From the NCBI GenBank assembly GCA_020633125.1, contig JACKEH010000007.1:62001-126000 (forward strand): a stretch of DNA of 64,000 nucleotides, in the 5' to 3' direction. The stretch's first letter is position 1; each line of letters opens with the position of its first letter. A program made the position numbers and the translations under genes. The notes under the pieces were generated by a model. It saw only the letters and a list, made by a program, of their open reading frames with translations. It made no database searches and was not told the DNA's origin. Below are positions 8,435-18,369 of this stretch, piece by piece. The stretch comes from Sandaracinus sp. Lineage in GTDB: Bacteria > Myxococcota_A > Polyangia > Polyangiales > Houyiibacteriaceae.

Positions 8435-9714
8435 TCCGCGGCCGCCGGCACGTCGGCGTCGACCGGGACCACGTGGCCGATGCCCATGGGGGCGTCGTCA
8501 CCGTAGGCCTGCACGCCACACTCGGCGACGTCGAGGCCCTCGAGTTCGTGCTCCTTGCTGACGCGAATGCCGCCCGGGAGCGCCTTCATGCCGAACCACA
8601 CCACGCCGCCCGCCACGAAGGCGAAGCCGAAGCCGGCGAAGGTGCCGATGGCCTGGGTGCCGAGCTGCGCGGCGCCACCGCCGGTGAAGAGACCGATCTC
8701 GTCGCCGAAGAGGCCGACCGCGAGCGTGCCGAAGATGCCGCACACGCCGTGCACCGCGATGGCGCCGACCGGGTCGTCGACCTTGCGCTTGTCGAGGAAG
8801 AAGACCGCTTCGACGCAGAGCACCGCGGCGATGGCGCCGACCACGAGCGACCAGCCGGGCCCGATGACGTCGCAGCCCGCCGTGATGCCCACGAGACCCG
8901 CGAGCGCGCCGTTCAGCGCCATCGAGAAGTCCATCATCTTCGTGCGCACGCGGACCCAGCCGAGCGCGACGAGGAAGCCGACCGACGCGGCGAGGTTCGT
9001 GACGAGCACGATGCGGCCGATCGCGCCGGGGTCGGCGGCGCTCACGGTGCTGCCACCGTTGAAGCCGAACCAGCCGAGCCAGAGCACGAGCACGCCGAGC
9101 GCGGCGAGCGGGAAGTTGTGCGCGGGCATCGGGCGGCTGTTGCCCTGCTCGTCGTACTTGCCGAGGCGCGGACCGATCGCGATGGCGCCCGCGAGCGCCA
9201 TGCCGCCACCGACCGCGTGCACGACCGTGCTGCCGGCGAAGTCCTTGAAGCCCATCTCGGCGAGCCAGCCGCCGCCCCACACCCAGTGGCCGACGACGGG
9301 GTAGATGCCCGCGACCGCGACGGCGCAGAACAAGAAGAAGGTGCCGAGCCGCGCGCGCTCGGCGACCGCGCCGCTGACGATCGTGCAGGCGGTGGCCGCG
9401 AAGACGAGCTGGAAGAAGAGGAAGACGAAGACCGGCAGCGTGCCGACGTCGCCTTCGGTTCCGTTCGGCAGGAAGCCAGAGGTGCCGACGAAGGCGTTGC
9501 CCTCCCCGAACATCACGCCGTAGCCGACCGCGTAGAAGACGATCGAGCCGATGCCGACGACCGCGACGTTCTTGAGCAGAACCATCACGGCGTTCTTCTT
9601 CCGGCAGAAGCCGCTCTCCACGAGGGCGAAGCCCGAGTGCATGAAGAAGACGAGGAAGGCGCTCAGCAGCACCCAGACGGAGTCGAGAAGGCCCTGAGAC
9701 ACGCCCTGTTCCAT
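8431..9714 (-). CDS. amtB: Ammonium transporter (Amt family)
   Basis: 427 residues, eleven predicted membrane helices, no signal peptide. Conducts ammonium/ammonia across the inner membrane. Family marks: the 'FMHSGFALVESG' helix 1 segment, the twin pore histidines in 'VVHAVGGG' and 'AVHGVCGIFGT', and 'GWFGFNGGS'. The ATG at 9714 is preceded by GGAGG 5 nt upstream, and longer in-frame starts add only non-conserved sequence. The C-terminal cytoplasmic tail carries 'GGIRVSKEHELEGLDVAECG', typical of Amt proteins that talk to PII. No glnK is adjacent; instead a 44-residue ORF overlaps the stop. I saw no clear sigma-54 promoter upstream. Confidence 0.95.
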   Translation of the reverse strand: MEQGVSQGLLDSVWVLLSAFLVFFMHSGFALVESGFCRKKNAVMVLLKNVAVVGIGSIVFYAVGYGVMFGEGNAFVGTSGFLPNGTEGDVGTLPVFVFLFFQLVFAATACTIVSGAVAERARLGTFFLFCAVAVAGIYPVVGHWVWGGGWLAEMGFKDFAGSTVVHAVGGGMALAGAIAIGPRLGKYDEQGNSRPMPAHNFPLAALGVLVLWLGWFGFNGGSTVSAADPGAIGRIVLVTNLAASVGFLVALGWVRVRTKMMDFSMALNGALAGLVGITAGCDVIGPGWSLVVGAIAAVLCVEAVFFLDKRKVDDPVGAIAVHGVCGIFGTLAVGLFGDEIGLFTGGGAAQLGTQAIGTFAGFGFAFVAGGVVWFGMKALPGGIRVSKEHELEGLDVAECGVQAYGDDAPMGIGHVVPVDADVPAAAE

Positions 9715-9976
9715 GATCCTCCGAACGCGCGGCTGACGCACCGCGGCAAACGACCGAAGCCTGGCGTGGCGTTGTTTCCGGACGATTTCGGGTCGTGGTC
9801 GAGATCGAAAAAACGCGCCATTGGCGGGAAAAACGCGAGTCAGCGCGTGTCTCGGCGCCTCACGCGTCACCAGCACCGGCCACCTCGCCTCGTGAACAAC
9901 GTCCACGTTTCGGGACTCACGCCCTTCGCGCCCGCGGCCTCGAGGCGCGCGATCGGAGGGAAGCCCGGCCCGCGCG

Positions 9977-12193
9977 ATGCGGTACACCAGCCGCCTCATG
10001 CGCTCTCTTCCTTTGCTCCTCCTCGCCCTCGCTTGCGGCGGCGCGACTCCGAACGCGACGACCACGCCGGAGGCCGAGCCCGCGATCGACTTCGCGTTCC
10101 TCGACCAATGGACCGCGACCTCGGGCTTCCGCCTGGGCCAACCCACGTCGATCACGATCACGCCCGACGGGCGCGAGGTGCTCTTCCTACGAAGCGGCGC
10201 ACGCGACGCCGAACGAAACCTCTGGGCGCACGACGTCTCGAGCGGCGACGAACGCGTCGTGCTCACGGCCGAGCAGCTGCTCTCGGGCGCCGCAGAGACG
10301 CTCTCCGCCGAAGAGCGTGCGCTGCGTGAGCGCCTTCGTCTGTCGGCGCGCGGCATCACGAGCTTCGCGCTCAGTGCCGACGGCACCTTCCTCGTCGTGC
10401 CGCTCTCGGGCCGACTCTTCGTGGTCGATCGCGCGTCGAACCGCGTGCGTGAGCTCGTCGCCGAGGGCGGCTACGCGAACGACCCGCGCCTCTCGCCCGA
10501 CGGCAAGAAGATCGCCTGCGTTCGCGAGGGCGACCTCTGGGTCATCGACCTCGAGACGAACACGCAGCGGCGCCTCACGACCCGCGAGCACGACGACATC
10601 ACGAACGGCCTCGCGGAGTTCGTCGCGCAAGAAGAGATGTCGCGTTACCGCGGCCATTGGTGGTCGCCCGATTCGCGTCACCTGCTCTACCAGCGCAACG
10701 ACACGAGCGCCGTCGAGATGCTCTACGCGTCGAACCCGGCGACGCCCGAAGAAGCGCCGCACGCGTCGCGCTACCCACGCGCGGGCCGCACCAACGCGGA
10801 CGTGAAGCTCGGCGTGATCTCGGTCGAAGGCGGCGAGACCACGTGGGTCGATTGGGAGCGCGCGGTGTTTCCTTACCTCGCGGCGGTCACGTGGAGCGAA
10901 GGCGCGCCGCTCACGCTGCTCGTCCAGGATCGACGGCAGAAGGTCGAGCGCTTGCTCGCGGTCGACGCGACGAACGGCACGACGCGCACGTTGCACGAAG
11001 AACGCGACGCGATCTGGCTGAACCTCGACGCCTCGGTGCCGGTCTACCTCGCGGACGGCCAACGCTTCCTCTGGAGCACCGAGCGCGAAGGTGCGTGGCA
11101 GCTCGAGCTTCGGCACGTCGACGGCTCGCTGGTGCGCGCGCTGACTTCGCCGGCGGCCGGCTACCGCGAGCTCTTGCACGTCGACGAGGACGCAGGCTTC
11201 GTCTACGTGGCGGCCTCGGCCGAAGCCACGGAAGCGCACGTCTGGCGGGTTCCGCTCGCGGGTGGTGAGGCGCAGGCGCTGACCACGACGCCGGGCCAAC
11301 ACGGCGCGACCTTCGCCGAGGGCACGAACGTCTTCGTGACGAGCTCGCACGACGCCGAAGGCCTGCGCTGGGAGATTCACCGCGGCGAAGAACGCGCCGG
11401 CACGCTGCGCTCGGTCGCGGAGACGCCGCCCTTCGCGCCGAACGTCGAGCACGTGGTGGTCGGCGAGCGTGAGCATCGCGCGCTCGTGGTGCGACCGCGC
11501 GACTTCGATCCTTCGCGCCGCTACCCCGTGTTGCTCTCGGTCTATGCGGGGCCGGGCTACGTGAAGGTGCGAAAGGGTCGCTACCTCCAGCTTCGGGAGC
11601 AGTGGCAGGCGGACCAAGGGTTCGTGGTCGTGAGCATCGACGGTCGCGGCACGCCTCACCGCGGTCGCGCGTGGGAGCGCGCCATCGCCGGCAACGTGAT
11701 CGACGTGCCGCTCGCGGATCAGGTCGACGCGCTGCAGGCGCTCGGGGAGCGATTCCCCGAGCTCGACCTCGGTCGGGTGGGCGTGCTCGGCTGGAGCTTC
11801 GGCGGGTACTTCTCCGCGATGGCGGTGCTTCGTCGCCCCGACGTGTTTCGCGCCGCGGTGGCGGGCGCGCCGGTGGGCGACTGGCTCGACTACGACACGC
11901 ACTACACCGAGCGCTTCCTCGGCTTGCCGCAAGAGAACGGCGACGGCTACGCCGCCTCGAACGTGCTCACGTACGCCGGCCAGCTCGAGCGCCCGCTGCT
12001 GCTCATTCACGGCACGAGCGACGACAACGTCTACTTCGCGCACGCGCTGAAGATGCACGAGGCGTTCTTCCGCGCCGGACGCGACCACGACTTCGTGGTG
12101 TTGGCAGGGTCGACCCACATGGTGGCCGACGCCGAGGTCGCGCGGGCGCTCGAGGGACGCGTGCTGCGCTTCCTCCGCCGTTCGCTGCGCTGA
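9977..12193 (+). CDS. DPP-IV-type prolyl peptidase lipoprotein (S9B)
   Basis: 738 residues. Lipobox LALAC near residue 20 suggests an envelope lipoprotein. N-terminal eight-bladed propeller (about 35-490) with the double-Glu loop 'EFVAQEEM' that grips the substrate N-terminus in dipeptidyl peptidase IV; C-terminal alpha/beta hydrolase domain with nucleophile Ser607 in GWSFGGY, acid in GTSDDN (about 682) and His714 in GSTHMV. It would remove X-Pro or similar dipeptides from peptide N-termini outside the cytoplasm. Start: GGAGGG lies about 16 nt before the ATG at 9977; ATG 9998 (MRSLPLLL) is an equally good lipoprotein start. Divergent from amtB. Confidence 0.92.
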   Translation: MRYTSRLMRSLPLLLLALACGGATPNATTTPEAEPAIDFAFLDQWTATSGFRLGQPTSITITPDGREVLFLRSGARDAERNLWAHDVSSGDERVVLTAEQLLSGAAETLSAEERALRERLRLSARGITSFALSADGTFLVVPLSGRLFVVDRASNRVRELVAEGGYANDPRLSPDGKKIACVREGDLWVIDLETNTQRRLTTREHDDITNGLAEFVAQEEMSRYRGHWWSPDSRHLLYQRNDTSAVEMLYASNPATPEEAPHASRYPRAGRTNADVKLGVISVEGGETTWVDWERAVFPYLAAVTWSEGAPLTLLVQDRRQKVERLLAVDATNGTTRTLHEERDAIWLNLDASVPVYLADGQRFLWSTEREGAWQLELRHVDGSLVRALTSPAAGYRELLHVDEDAGFVYVAASAEATEAHVWRVPLAGGEAQALTTTPGQHGATFAEGTNVFVTSSHDAEGLRWEIHRGEERAGTLRSVAETPPFAPNVEHVVVGEREHRALVVRPRDFDPSRRYPVLLSVYAGPGYVKVRKGRYLQLREQWQADQGFVVVSIDGRGTPHRGRAWERAIAGNVIDVPLADQVDALQALGERFPELDLGRVGVLGWSFGGYFSAMAVLRRPDVFRAAVAGAPVGDWLDYDTHYTERFLGLPQENGDGYAASNVLTYAGQLERPLLLIHGTSDDNVYFAHALKMHEAFFRAGRDHDFVVLAGSTHMVADAEVARALEGRVLRFLRRSLR

Positions 12194-12391
12194 GCGAAGA
12201 CGCGCCGAGAGCGGTTCGCCTTCTCCGCGCGCTTGGCCGCGCAAGCGGGCCCGGCGGGGCGCAACGCCTCGCTCGGACCCTCGGCCGTCCGTCCTACCCG
12301 CAGGATTCCACCTTTCCACGAAAACGACACTCGTTCTCGAGTGACGTTCTCGCGGTTGAAGCCCCCGCCAACGAGCCCCGGAAAACGCAAA

Positions 12392-12417
12392 AACGCCGAG
12401 CTCGAAAGCTCGGCGTT
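12392..12417. terminator. Convergent terminator between peptidase and tetR
   Basis: Stem AACGCCGAGCT/AGCTCGGCGTT; on the minus strand it runs into TTTTTGCGTTTT, so it mainly serves the TetR gene, but the stem can act for both converging genes. Confidence 0.85.
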
Positions 12418-12450
12418 CTCGCATTGTCTCTCGCCCGAAGGCGGAGGGAA

Positions 12451-13212
12451 TCAGGCTTCGGCGATGGCGACGCCACTCTCGAGGGAGAGGAAACCGACGA
12501 TGCCGTTCGCACGCGAAAGGAAGTCAACGGCCTGCTCCGCGCTCGTGCCCCAACCCATGAGCAACGACGTGATCATGACGGGGTGAAGGTTCGGGTTCGC
12601 GAAGTCCTCGCGAATCCGACCGAGCTTGCGAATGGTGAGGACACCCTGCGTCGCGGCCCACACGAGGAGGGAACGCTCGCCGGCGTCGCCGGGACGCAGC
12701 ACGCCGTGCTTGGCGGCCGCGTCGAGCTTCGAAGCCACGTGACCGAGAAGACCCTGCAGGGGGGGCAGGATTCCGGCCGCGAGAACCTCGTCCGCCAGCA
12801 ACTCGCGCGGATCCCCGAGCGAAGTCGCCAACAGCTTGGCGTGAGTGGGACGACGGCGACCGAGCGACTCATAGGCGCCGATCGCGACGAGCGCGCCGAC
12901 GAGGGCGAGGGAGCCCTCATCGAGCTTCGCGTGACCCTGATGGGTCGCAAGGCGCTGCTCGCCTTCCGCGAAGTCGCGTTGAAGCTGCTCCACCACTCGC
13001 ATTTCGAGGGCAGCGAGGATGGCATCCTTGCCCTTGAAGTAGCGGTAGAGAGCACCGACCGCATACCCGAGCTCGCTGGCGAGACGTGCGATGGTGAAGG
13101 CTTGATAGCCTTCCTCCGCCACGAGTCTCATCGCGGTATCGAGGATCCGTTCGATCGTTTCCTGACGGCGCGTCTCACGACGCGAAGCCTTGGGTTCCAC
13201 ACTGCTTTCCAC
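12451..13212 (-). CDS. TetR-family transcriptional regulator
   Basis: 253 residues from a GTG at 13212 (a second GTG four codons later is also possible); no in-frame ATG precedes the domain without adding low-complexity sequence. The N-terminal helix-turn-helix is classical: 'RETRRQETIERILDTAMRL' then 'EEGYQAFTIARLASELGYAVGALYRYFKGKDAILAAL'. The C-terminal ligand domain is helical with no motif that names a ligand. Strong GC palindromes about 110 and 145 bp upstream of the start are candidate autoregulatory operators. Target genes unknown; neighbours give no hint. Confidence 0.9.
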   Translation of the reverse strand: MESSVEPKASRRETRRQETIERILDTAMRLVAEEGYQAFTIARLASELGYAVGALYRYFKGKDAILAALEMRVVEQLQRDFAEGEQRLATHQGHAKLDEGSLALVGALVAIGAYESLGRRRPTHAKLLATSLGDPRELLADEVLAAGILPPLQGLLGHVASKLDAAAKHGVLRPGDAGERSLLVWAATQGVLTIRKLGRIREDFANPNLHPVMITSLLMGWGTSAEQAVDFLSRANGIVGFLSLESGVAIAEA

Positions 13213-13320
13213 GACGAAGAGGTGACGGGGATTCCCTGACTTGTCAAACCTCCGCGAACGCAAGTCCCGACCCGGGGACTGCGCGTTTCGTCGCGAATCC
13301 TTGCGAATTTTGGGATTGGG

Positions 13321-13369
13321 GCGCGTATACGCGCTTCGCACTTCCGTGACGAAAGACGCAGATATGCGT
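13321..13369. promoter_or_regulatory. Tandem palindromes upstream of tetR
   Basis: A perfect 14-bp palindrome GCGCGTATACGCGC at 13321-13334 and an imperfect one ACGCAGATATGCGT at 13356-13369 (12 of 14 symmetric) lie 109-157 bp upstream of the tetR start in a region without genes. TetR proteins usually bind such palindromes; assignment is inference. Confidence 0.45.
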
Positions 13370-13604
13370 TCGCGACGTGGCTCGCGCTCGCGAAGCGAGC
13401 ACGGCTCATCACGTGAAGACGCTCCATCCCGAGAACGCCGATTGGGGTTCACTCGTCGCGCGGGGTCCGAACCGATCTCGAACGACGAGCCGAAGAGAAT
13501 GCACGAAAGCGGGCGGACCGCAAAACCCGCGCACGGAGTGGAAGGCGAGCCTCAAACGCGAAGCGTCGTCGTTCGAAGCGGCGTTCCGAGGGCAGAAGCT
13601 CGAA

Positions 13605-13630
13605 GAGCCCCGGTGAACACACCGAGGCTC
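13605..13630 (-). terminator. Probable terminator of the Cys-repeat lipoprotein
   Basis: Stem GAGCC-CGGTG paired with CACCG-GGCTC around an AACA loop, 20 nt after the stop codon. No strong T-run, so efficiency is uncertain. The rest of 13213-13604 holds the tetR palindromes and nothing else recognisable. Confidence 0.55.
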
Positions 13631-13650
13631 CTCGAACACGAGCGCTTCGC

Positions 13651-16600
13651 TCAGGGACAGGTCGCGGTCGCGTGCACGCCCCAACCGACCCGAAGCGCCG
13701 AACGGTCCGACGCCGACACACCGTACGCTTGGAGGGCTGCGCACGGATCTTGGACGAACGCCGTGGCTCCGAAGTTCGCCCGGGAGTCGTACGGCAGCCC
13801 CTGTCCCGTGGGGTTCCCATAGAGCATCGGGAACAACGGTACGAACACGTCGTGCATGAGCCACTCGTTCACCACGACTCCGCCTACGATCCAGTAGACG
13901 ATGGGATTCGTCCCTCGGTAGTCGACCGCGAAGCCATACGTGCTGTTCGTTTCGTCGTAGCCGGAGAGGAAGATGATGTTCTGCCAAGTTCCGGTCAGTG
14001 TGTTGATGGACACGCTCGGCGGGACGAGAGCCGCGTGGTAGGGATTGAGGTCGCCTTCCTCGATGACGAGTCCGCCGCCCTGGTTGACCGGGGTTCCAAG
14101 ACGAGAGAACTCGAAGTACCAGAAGTCGCCGAACACTGGAGTGTTGGCGCGCATGCCCATCTTGTCGTTGGCCACCCATCGTGCCGAGAGTCGGTCCGGA
14201 GAGATCTCGATGCCGCTGCCCACGAGCGGGTCGACCATCGGGTCGTTGACCATCACAACGGGGGATGGCGTCGGCAAGGTTCCGGTGACCTGAACCCGAA
14301 CGATCCGCTGGCGGCGCAGGCCGACGGAGTCCACGACCGTCACGCGCACGGGGTGCAACCCCATCACACGCGGCGTGAACGTGAAGCTGCCACCCGTTCC
14401 TTCGTCACGGTCGCGGTAGATCGTCGCGAGGTCTTCCCAATGGATGCTCGAGGTGAGGGAACCATCCTCGGCATCCGACGCGGAGCCGCTAAGTGTCACC
14501 GCCGCTCCCAACGCGACCGTCACATCCGCGCCAACGGTGAGCGAGGGCCGGCTATTGGCAGGCAGCGCGTTCGTTCCAGTCCAACCAAGCGTCAACGCAT
14601 CCGCGACCGCTGTGAGCCCTGCCGTGCGAAGGACCGCGTCGGGGTCGTAGTCGAATGGCCGATTCTGGGTGTCGGCGCCGAAGTTGAACTTGAGTTCGAC
14701 CCCTACCTTGCGGCGCTGGGCGGCGGTGGCCATCGCGTACAACGCCGCCGTGGTGGAGAGCGTGTTGGAAATCAACACGTCCGGTCCCCCCCAACCATTC
14801 GCGACCACGTGAACGGTTGGCGAGGTACCGCGATAGTCCACGACGAAGCCCCAGGTGGTGTTCAACTCTCTCGGGAACCCTCCCGCATATGCTCCACCGA
14901 AGTAGAACTCACCGCTAGTGGCGAGATCCAGGCCCGCGGCCGTGGAGCCGGGATTGTTGTCTAGCGAGGCAGATGCGGTTCCCACCCCGACGTTGAGGAG
15001 ACCGGGGGCTGGTAGCGCGCACCCCAAAGCGACTTCGGCGCGGTCGCACTCGAATGGCTCGATGCTCGCCTCGAAGTAGAAGACACCGCTTCCAGGCGTG
15101 ACGCCGCACTCACTGCGTGCGCCGCCCGACCCGAGCGTCCATTCGACCCCAAGTCGATCGGCCGTCAGGTCGAGCGTGGGCGACGAAGTGCGATCGGTCG
15201 CGCTCATACGACAGTCGAACGCGCTCGGGTCCGTGACCACGACGGTACGTGTGGTCTCGTCGGAGAGGCCGTTCGCGTCGGTCACCTGCTGGCGAACGGT
15301 GAAGGTTCCCGCCGTCGAAAAGGTACGTGACGTCGCCGCCGCGAAACCCGACCCGAAGTCGTATCGGGTCGTCGTGATGGACGCGTCACCAGCCGTCGCC
15401 GAGCTCGTCGCGCTCACGAGCAAGGGTGCGTCGCCACTCGACGGGGAGAGCGTGAAGCCCGCGGTGGGACCCACGCGACAACGCCCTGCGACGCAGCCGT
15501 CGGTATTGCAGTCGCCCGCGACGCCACACATCTCGCCACGATCGCAACCCGAGCACGTCCCCCCACAATCGACGTCGGTCTCGGTCCCGTTGCGCACGCT
15601 GTCCGAGCAGGTCGCCGCACGACAGGTGCCGCTCGTGCACACGCCGCTCACGCAATCTCCCGCAGCGCCACACGTGCGCCCGGTGCCGCAGTCAGGGCAG
15701 CTGCCACCGCAGTCGGTGTCGCTCTCCGTCCCGTTGCGCACGCTGTCCGTGCACGAGGGAGTCGCGCAACGATTGAGGGTGCAGACGCCGCTGGTGCAGT
15801 CGCCCGCGACTCCACACGCCTCGCCAGGATCGCAATCCGTCGTGCAGCTTCCGCCGCAGTCGACGTCGGTCTCGGTGCCGTTGGTCACTCCGTCGTTGCA
15901 CGCCGGCGCGCGGCAGGTCCCCCCCGTGCACACGCCGCTCTGGCAGTCGCCCGCCACCGAGCAGCTCCGGCCCGACGGGCAATCCGCGCAGCTTCCGCCG
16001 CAATCGACGTCGGTCTCGGTGCCGTTGCGCACGCTGTCCGAGCAGCTCGGCGCACGACACGTGCCGCTGGTGCAGACGCGGCTCTCGCAATCCGACCCCG
16101 CGCCGCAGGTCTCGCCCGTGGTGCAGCGATCGTCGCAGGTGCCACCGCAGTCGACGTCGCTCTCGTTGCCGTTGCGCACGCCGTCGGTGCAGAGCGGCGA
16201 GGCACAGAAACCACCCGTGCAGACGCCCGTGACGCAACCGGTGCCGACCGTGCAGCGCTCACCGACCCCACACGGCCCGCAGCTGCCGCCGCAGTCGATC
16301 GAGGTCTCGTCGCCGTTGCGCACTCCGTCGGTGCAGGACGCCGCGACGCACACGTTCGCGGAGCATACTCCGGTGGTGCAATCCGTCGCGACCGAGCAAC
16401 CAGCGCCCATCGCGCAGCGGGAGCAGCTTCCGCCGCAATCCGTATCCGTCTCGGTGCCGTTGCGAACTCCGTCCGAGCACGTCGCGGCCCGGCAGACGTT
16501 CGACGTACAGACGCCGCTCACGCAATCCATCGCGGAGTCGCAGCGCTCCCCGGCCGCGCAATCCGGGCAACTGCCACCGCAGTCGATGCCGGACTCGTCG

Positions 16601-18078
16601 CCGTTGCGCGCGCCGTCGGTGCACGACGCGGCGACGCACGTCCCCGTCGTGCAAACGCCGGAGGTGCAATCGGCCGCGACCGAGCACATCTCTCCGACCG
16701 GACAGGCGTCGCAGCGACCCCCGCAGTCGACGTCAGTCTCGCCGTTGTTGCGGACTCCGTCGTCGCACCGCGGCGAACGACACACGCCTCCGGTGCACAC
16801 ACCCGAGACGCAATCGAGCGCGCCCGCGCATCCGAGCCCTGCGGCGCAGGCCGCGCAGCTTCCGCCGCAGTCGACCGCCGTCTCGTCGCCGTTGCGCACG
16901 CCGTCCCCGCAACCAGCGGCGACGCACGCACCTCCCTGACAGACGTGGCTCGCGCAATCGGCGGGCTGCGTGCACATCGACGAGTCCGCGCAGGCGCCAC
17001 ACCGACCACCTCCGCAATCGACGTCCGTCTCGGCGCCGTTGCGCACCCCGTCGTCGCAGGCCGCCGCGACGCACGCGCCGCTGCTGCACACCCCGCTCAG
17101 ACAATCCGCGGCGACGGAGCAGGTGCGCTCCACCGCACAGGGACCGCAGCTCCCGCCGCAATCGACGTCCGTTTCGTCGCCGTTGCGACGACCGTCGTCG
17201 CAACCGGCCGCCACGCAGAGCCCGGCAGAGCAGACGTGCGAGCGGCAATCGTCGGCCACCACGCACGCCTCGCCTGCGACGCACGCGTCGCAGCGGCCGC
17301 CGCAGTCGACGTCGGTCTCGTCGCCGTTGCGGACCTCGTCGTCGCAGGCCGAAGCCACGCAGAGTCCATCCGTGCACACGCCGGTGGAGCAGTCGATTCC
17401 GCCGTCGCACATGCGATCGACGCCGCAACGACCACACTCGGAGCCACCGCAGTCGACGTCGCTCTCGCTGCCGTTGCGAACCCCGTCTCCGCATGCCGCC
17501 GGCGTGCAGAGGTTCTCTTGGCAGACGCCGCTGTCGCAGTCGCCCGCGACGACGCAGGCGCCACCCACGACACACGCACCGCAACTGCCGCCGCAGTCGA
17601 CGTCGCTCTCGTCGCCGTTGCGGACCTCGTCGTCGCACGCCGGCGCGGCACAGACGGAGTCGGTGCAGACGCCCGACGCACAATCGCCACCGACGCTGCA
17701 CGCGCTCCCCTCGTCGCAGGCACGACACTCCGGACCGCCGCAATCGACGTCGGTCTCCATGCCGTCTCGCCGACCGGAGCTGCATCCAGGCTCGCCGCAG
17801 AAACCGTCGAGGCACGCCATCGCGAGGCAGTCGAGGTCGCCGTCGCAACGGCCCCCGACGTCGCATCCCGCGCACACTCCGCCGCAATCGACGTCCGTCT
17901 CGTCGCCGTTCCGCACGCCGTCGTCGCAACGCGGCGCGCAGGAATCTCCCTCACATCCGGAATCGATTCCGCTGTCCGGCTCCCCGCCGTCCAGCATCGC
18001 GTCGGGCATGCCCGTCACGTCGTCGTCTCCGCACGCCAGCGCGAATGCCAGCAGCCCGACCCAAGCCCATGTCTTCAA
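13651..18078 (-). CDS. Giant lipoprotein: 17 Cys-rich repeats, PKD-like, SPRY-like
   Basis: 1475 residues from a TTG at 18078, preceded by GGAGGG at optimal distance. Lipobox FALAC near residue 16. Residues about 45-790 are 17 tandem repeats of about 38-41 residues, each of form 'C-DGVRNGDETDVDCGG-C--C--G--C----DC-SGVC--G-C', with about eight Cys each and acidic DETDVDCGG cores likely to bind calcium and lock disulfides. A PKD-like domain follows ('FTLSPSSGDAPLLVSAT...YDFGSG', about 800-890), then two SPRY/B30.2-like modules (FNFGAD and ANFGAT motifs) separated by a further Ig-like stretch. Such proteins are thought to be stalked surface adhesins or matrix proteins of myxobacteria; ligand unknown. 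Monocistronic. Confidence 0.88.
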   Translation of the reverse strand: MKTWAWVGLLAFALACGDDDVTGMPDAMLDGGEPDSGIDSGCEGDSCAPRCDDGVRNGDETDVDCGGVCAGCDVGGRCDGDLDCLAMACLDGFCGEPGCSSGRRDGMETDVDCGGPECRACDEGSACSVGGDCASGVCTDSVCAAPACDDEVRNGDESDVDCGGSCGACVVGGACVVAGDCDSGVCQENLCTPAACGDGVRNGSESDVDCGGSECGRCGVDRMCDGGIDCSTGVCTDGLCVASACDDEVRNGDETDVDCGGRCDACVAGEACVVADDCRSHVCSAGLCVAAGCDDGRRNGDETDVDCGGSCGPCAVERTCSVAADCLSGVCSSGACVAAACDDGVRNGAETDVDCGGGRCGACADSSMCTQPADCASHVCQGGACVAAGCGDGVRNGDETAVDCGGSCAACAAGLGCAGALDCVSGVCTGGVCRSPRCDDGVRNNGETDVDCGGRCDACPVGEMCSVAADCTSGVCTTGTCVAASCTDGARNGDESGIDCGGSCPDCAAGERCDSAMDCVSGVCTSNVCRAATCSDGVRNGTETDTDCGGSCSRCAMGAGCSVATDCTTGVCSANVCVAASCTDGVRNGDETSIDCGGSCGPCGVGERCTVGTGCVTGVCTGGFCASPLCTDGVRNGNESDVDCGGTCDDRCTTGETCGAGSDCESRVCTSGTCRAPSCSDSVRNGTETDVDCGGSCADCPSGRSCSVAGDCQSGVCTGGTCRAPACNDGVTNGTETDVDCGGSCTTDCDPGEACGVAGDCTSGVCTLNRCATPSCTDSVRNGTESDTDCGGSCPDCGTGRTCGAAGDCVSGVCTSGTCRAATCSDSVRNGTETDVDCGGTCSGCDRGEMCGVAGDCNTDGCVAGRCRVGPTAGFTLSPSSGDAPLLVSATSSATAGDASITTTRYDFGSGFAAATSRTFSTAGTFTVRQQVTDANGLSDETTRTVVVTDPSAFDCRMSATDRTSSPTLDLTADRLGVEWTLGSGGARSECGVTPGSGVFYFEASIEPFECDRAEVALGCALPAPGLLNVGVGTASASLDNNPGSTAAGLDLATSGEFYFGGAYAGGFPRELNTTWGFVVDYRGTSPTVHVVANGWGGPDVLISNTLSTTAALYAMATAAQRRKVGVELKFNFGADTQNRPFDYDPDAVLRTAGLTAVADALTLGWTGTNALPANSRPSLTVGADVTVALGAAVTLSGSASDAEDGSLTSSIHWEDLATIYRDRDEGTGGSFTFTPRVMGLHPVRVTVVDSVGLRRQRIVRVQVTGTLPTPSPVVMVNDPMVDPLVGSGIEISPDRLSARWVANDKMGMRANTPVFGDFWYFEFSRLGTPVNQGGGLVIEEGDLNPYHAALVPPSVSINTLTGTWQNIIFLSGYDETNSTYGFAVDYRGTNPIVYWIVGGVVVNEWLMHDVFVPLFPMLYGNPTGQGLPYDSRANFGATAFVQDPCAALQAYGVSASDRSALRVGWGVHATATCP
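15480..17940 (-). repeat. Coding tandem repeat, about 117-123 bp x 17
   Basis: DNA-level reflection of the 17 Cys-rich protein repeats. The 'GTCGACTGCGGCGG'-like core (Asp-Val-Asp-Cys-Gly-Gly codons) recurs at every unit. Units vary in sequence, so the array is old or under protein-level rather than DNA-level selection. Confidence 0.9.
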
Positions 18079-18369
18079 AGGACCCTCCGCGCGCGGATTT
18101 TATCACCGATGACGGACGCCCCCAAACGTCACGACCGTTCGTGTCGTCCGAGGGTTTCCGGGCGCTCCCCGAACGGAAGCAACCACGACCGGACGATCTT
18201 ACGGTGGATCCCGCCCGATCTGCCCCGCTCCTGCCCCCCTCGGTCCTGGTCGGAAGACGCCCGAGAATCGGCTCTTCCGAGGCCGGAAGCGAGCGCGGAA
18301 ACGCTCTTTCCGAGCGTCGTTGGCGCGAACTTTCTCGGCAGCCTGCTAAACCCGGGGTTCGAGGTGAAC

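Noticed and set aside
9715..9976. Sigma-54 promoter upstream of amtB
   Set aside because: No convincing GG-N10-GC (-24/-12) element was visible on the minus strand, though a good ribosome site is present.
15480..17940. Repeats in the Cys-rich lipoprotein as a CRISPR or VNTR
   Set aside because: They are in frame, multiple of three in length and give a regular protein repeat, so they are coding.
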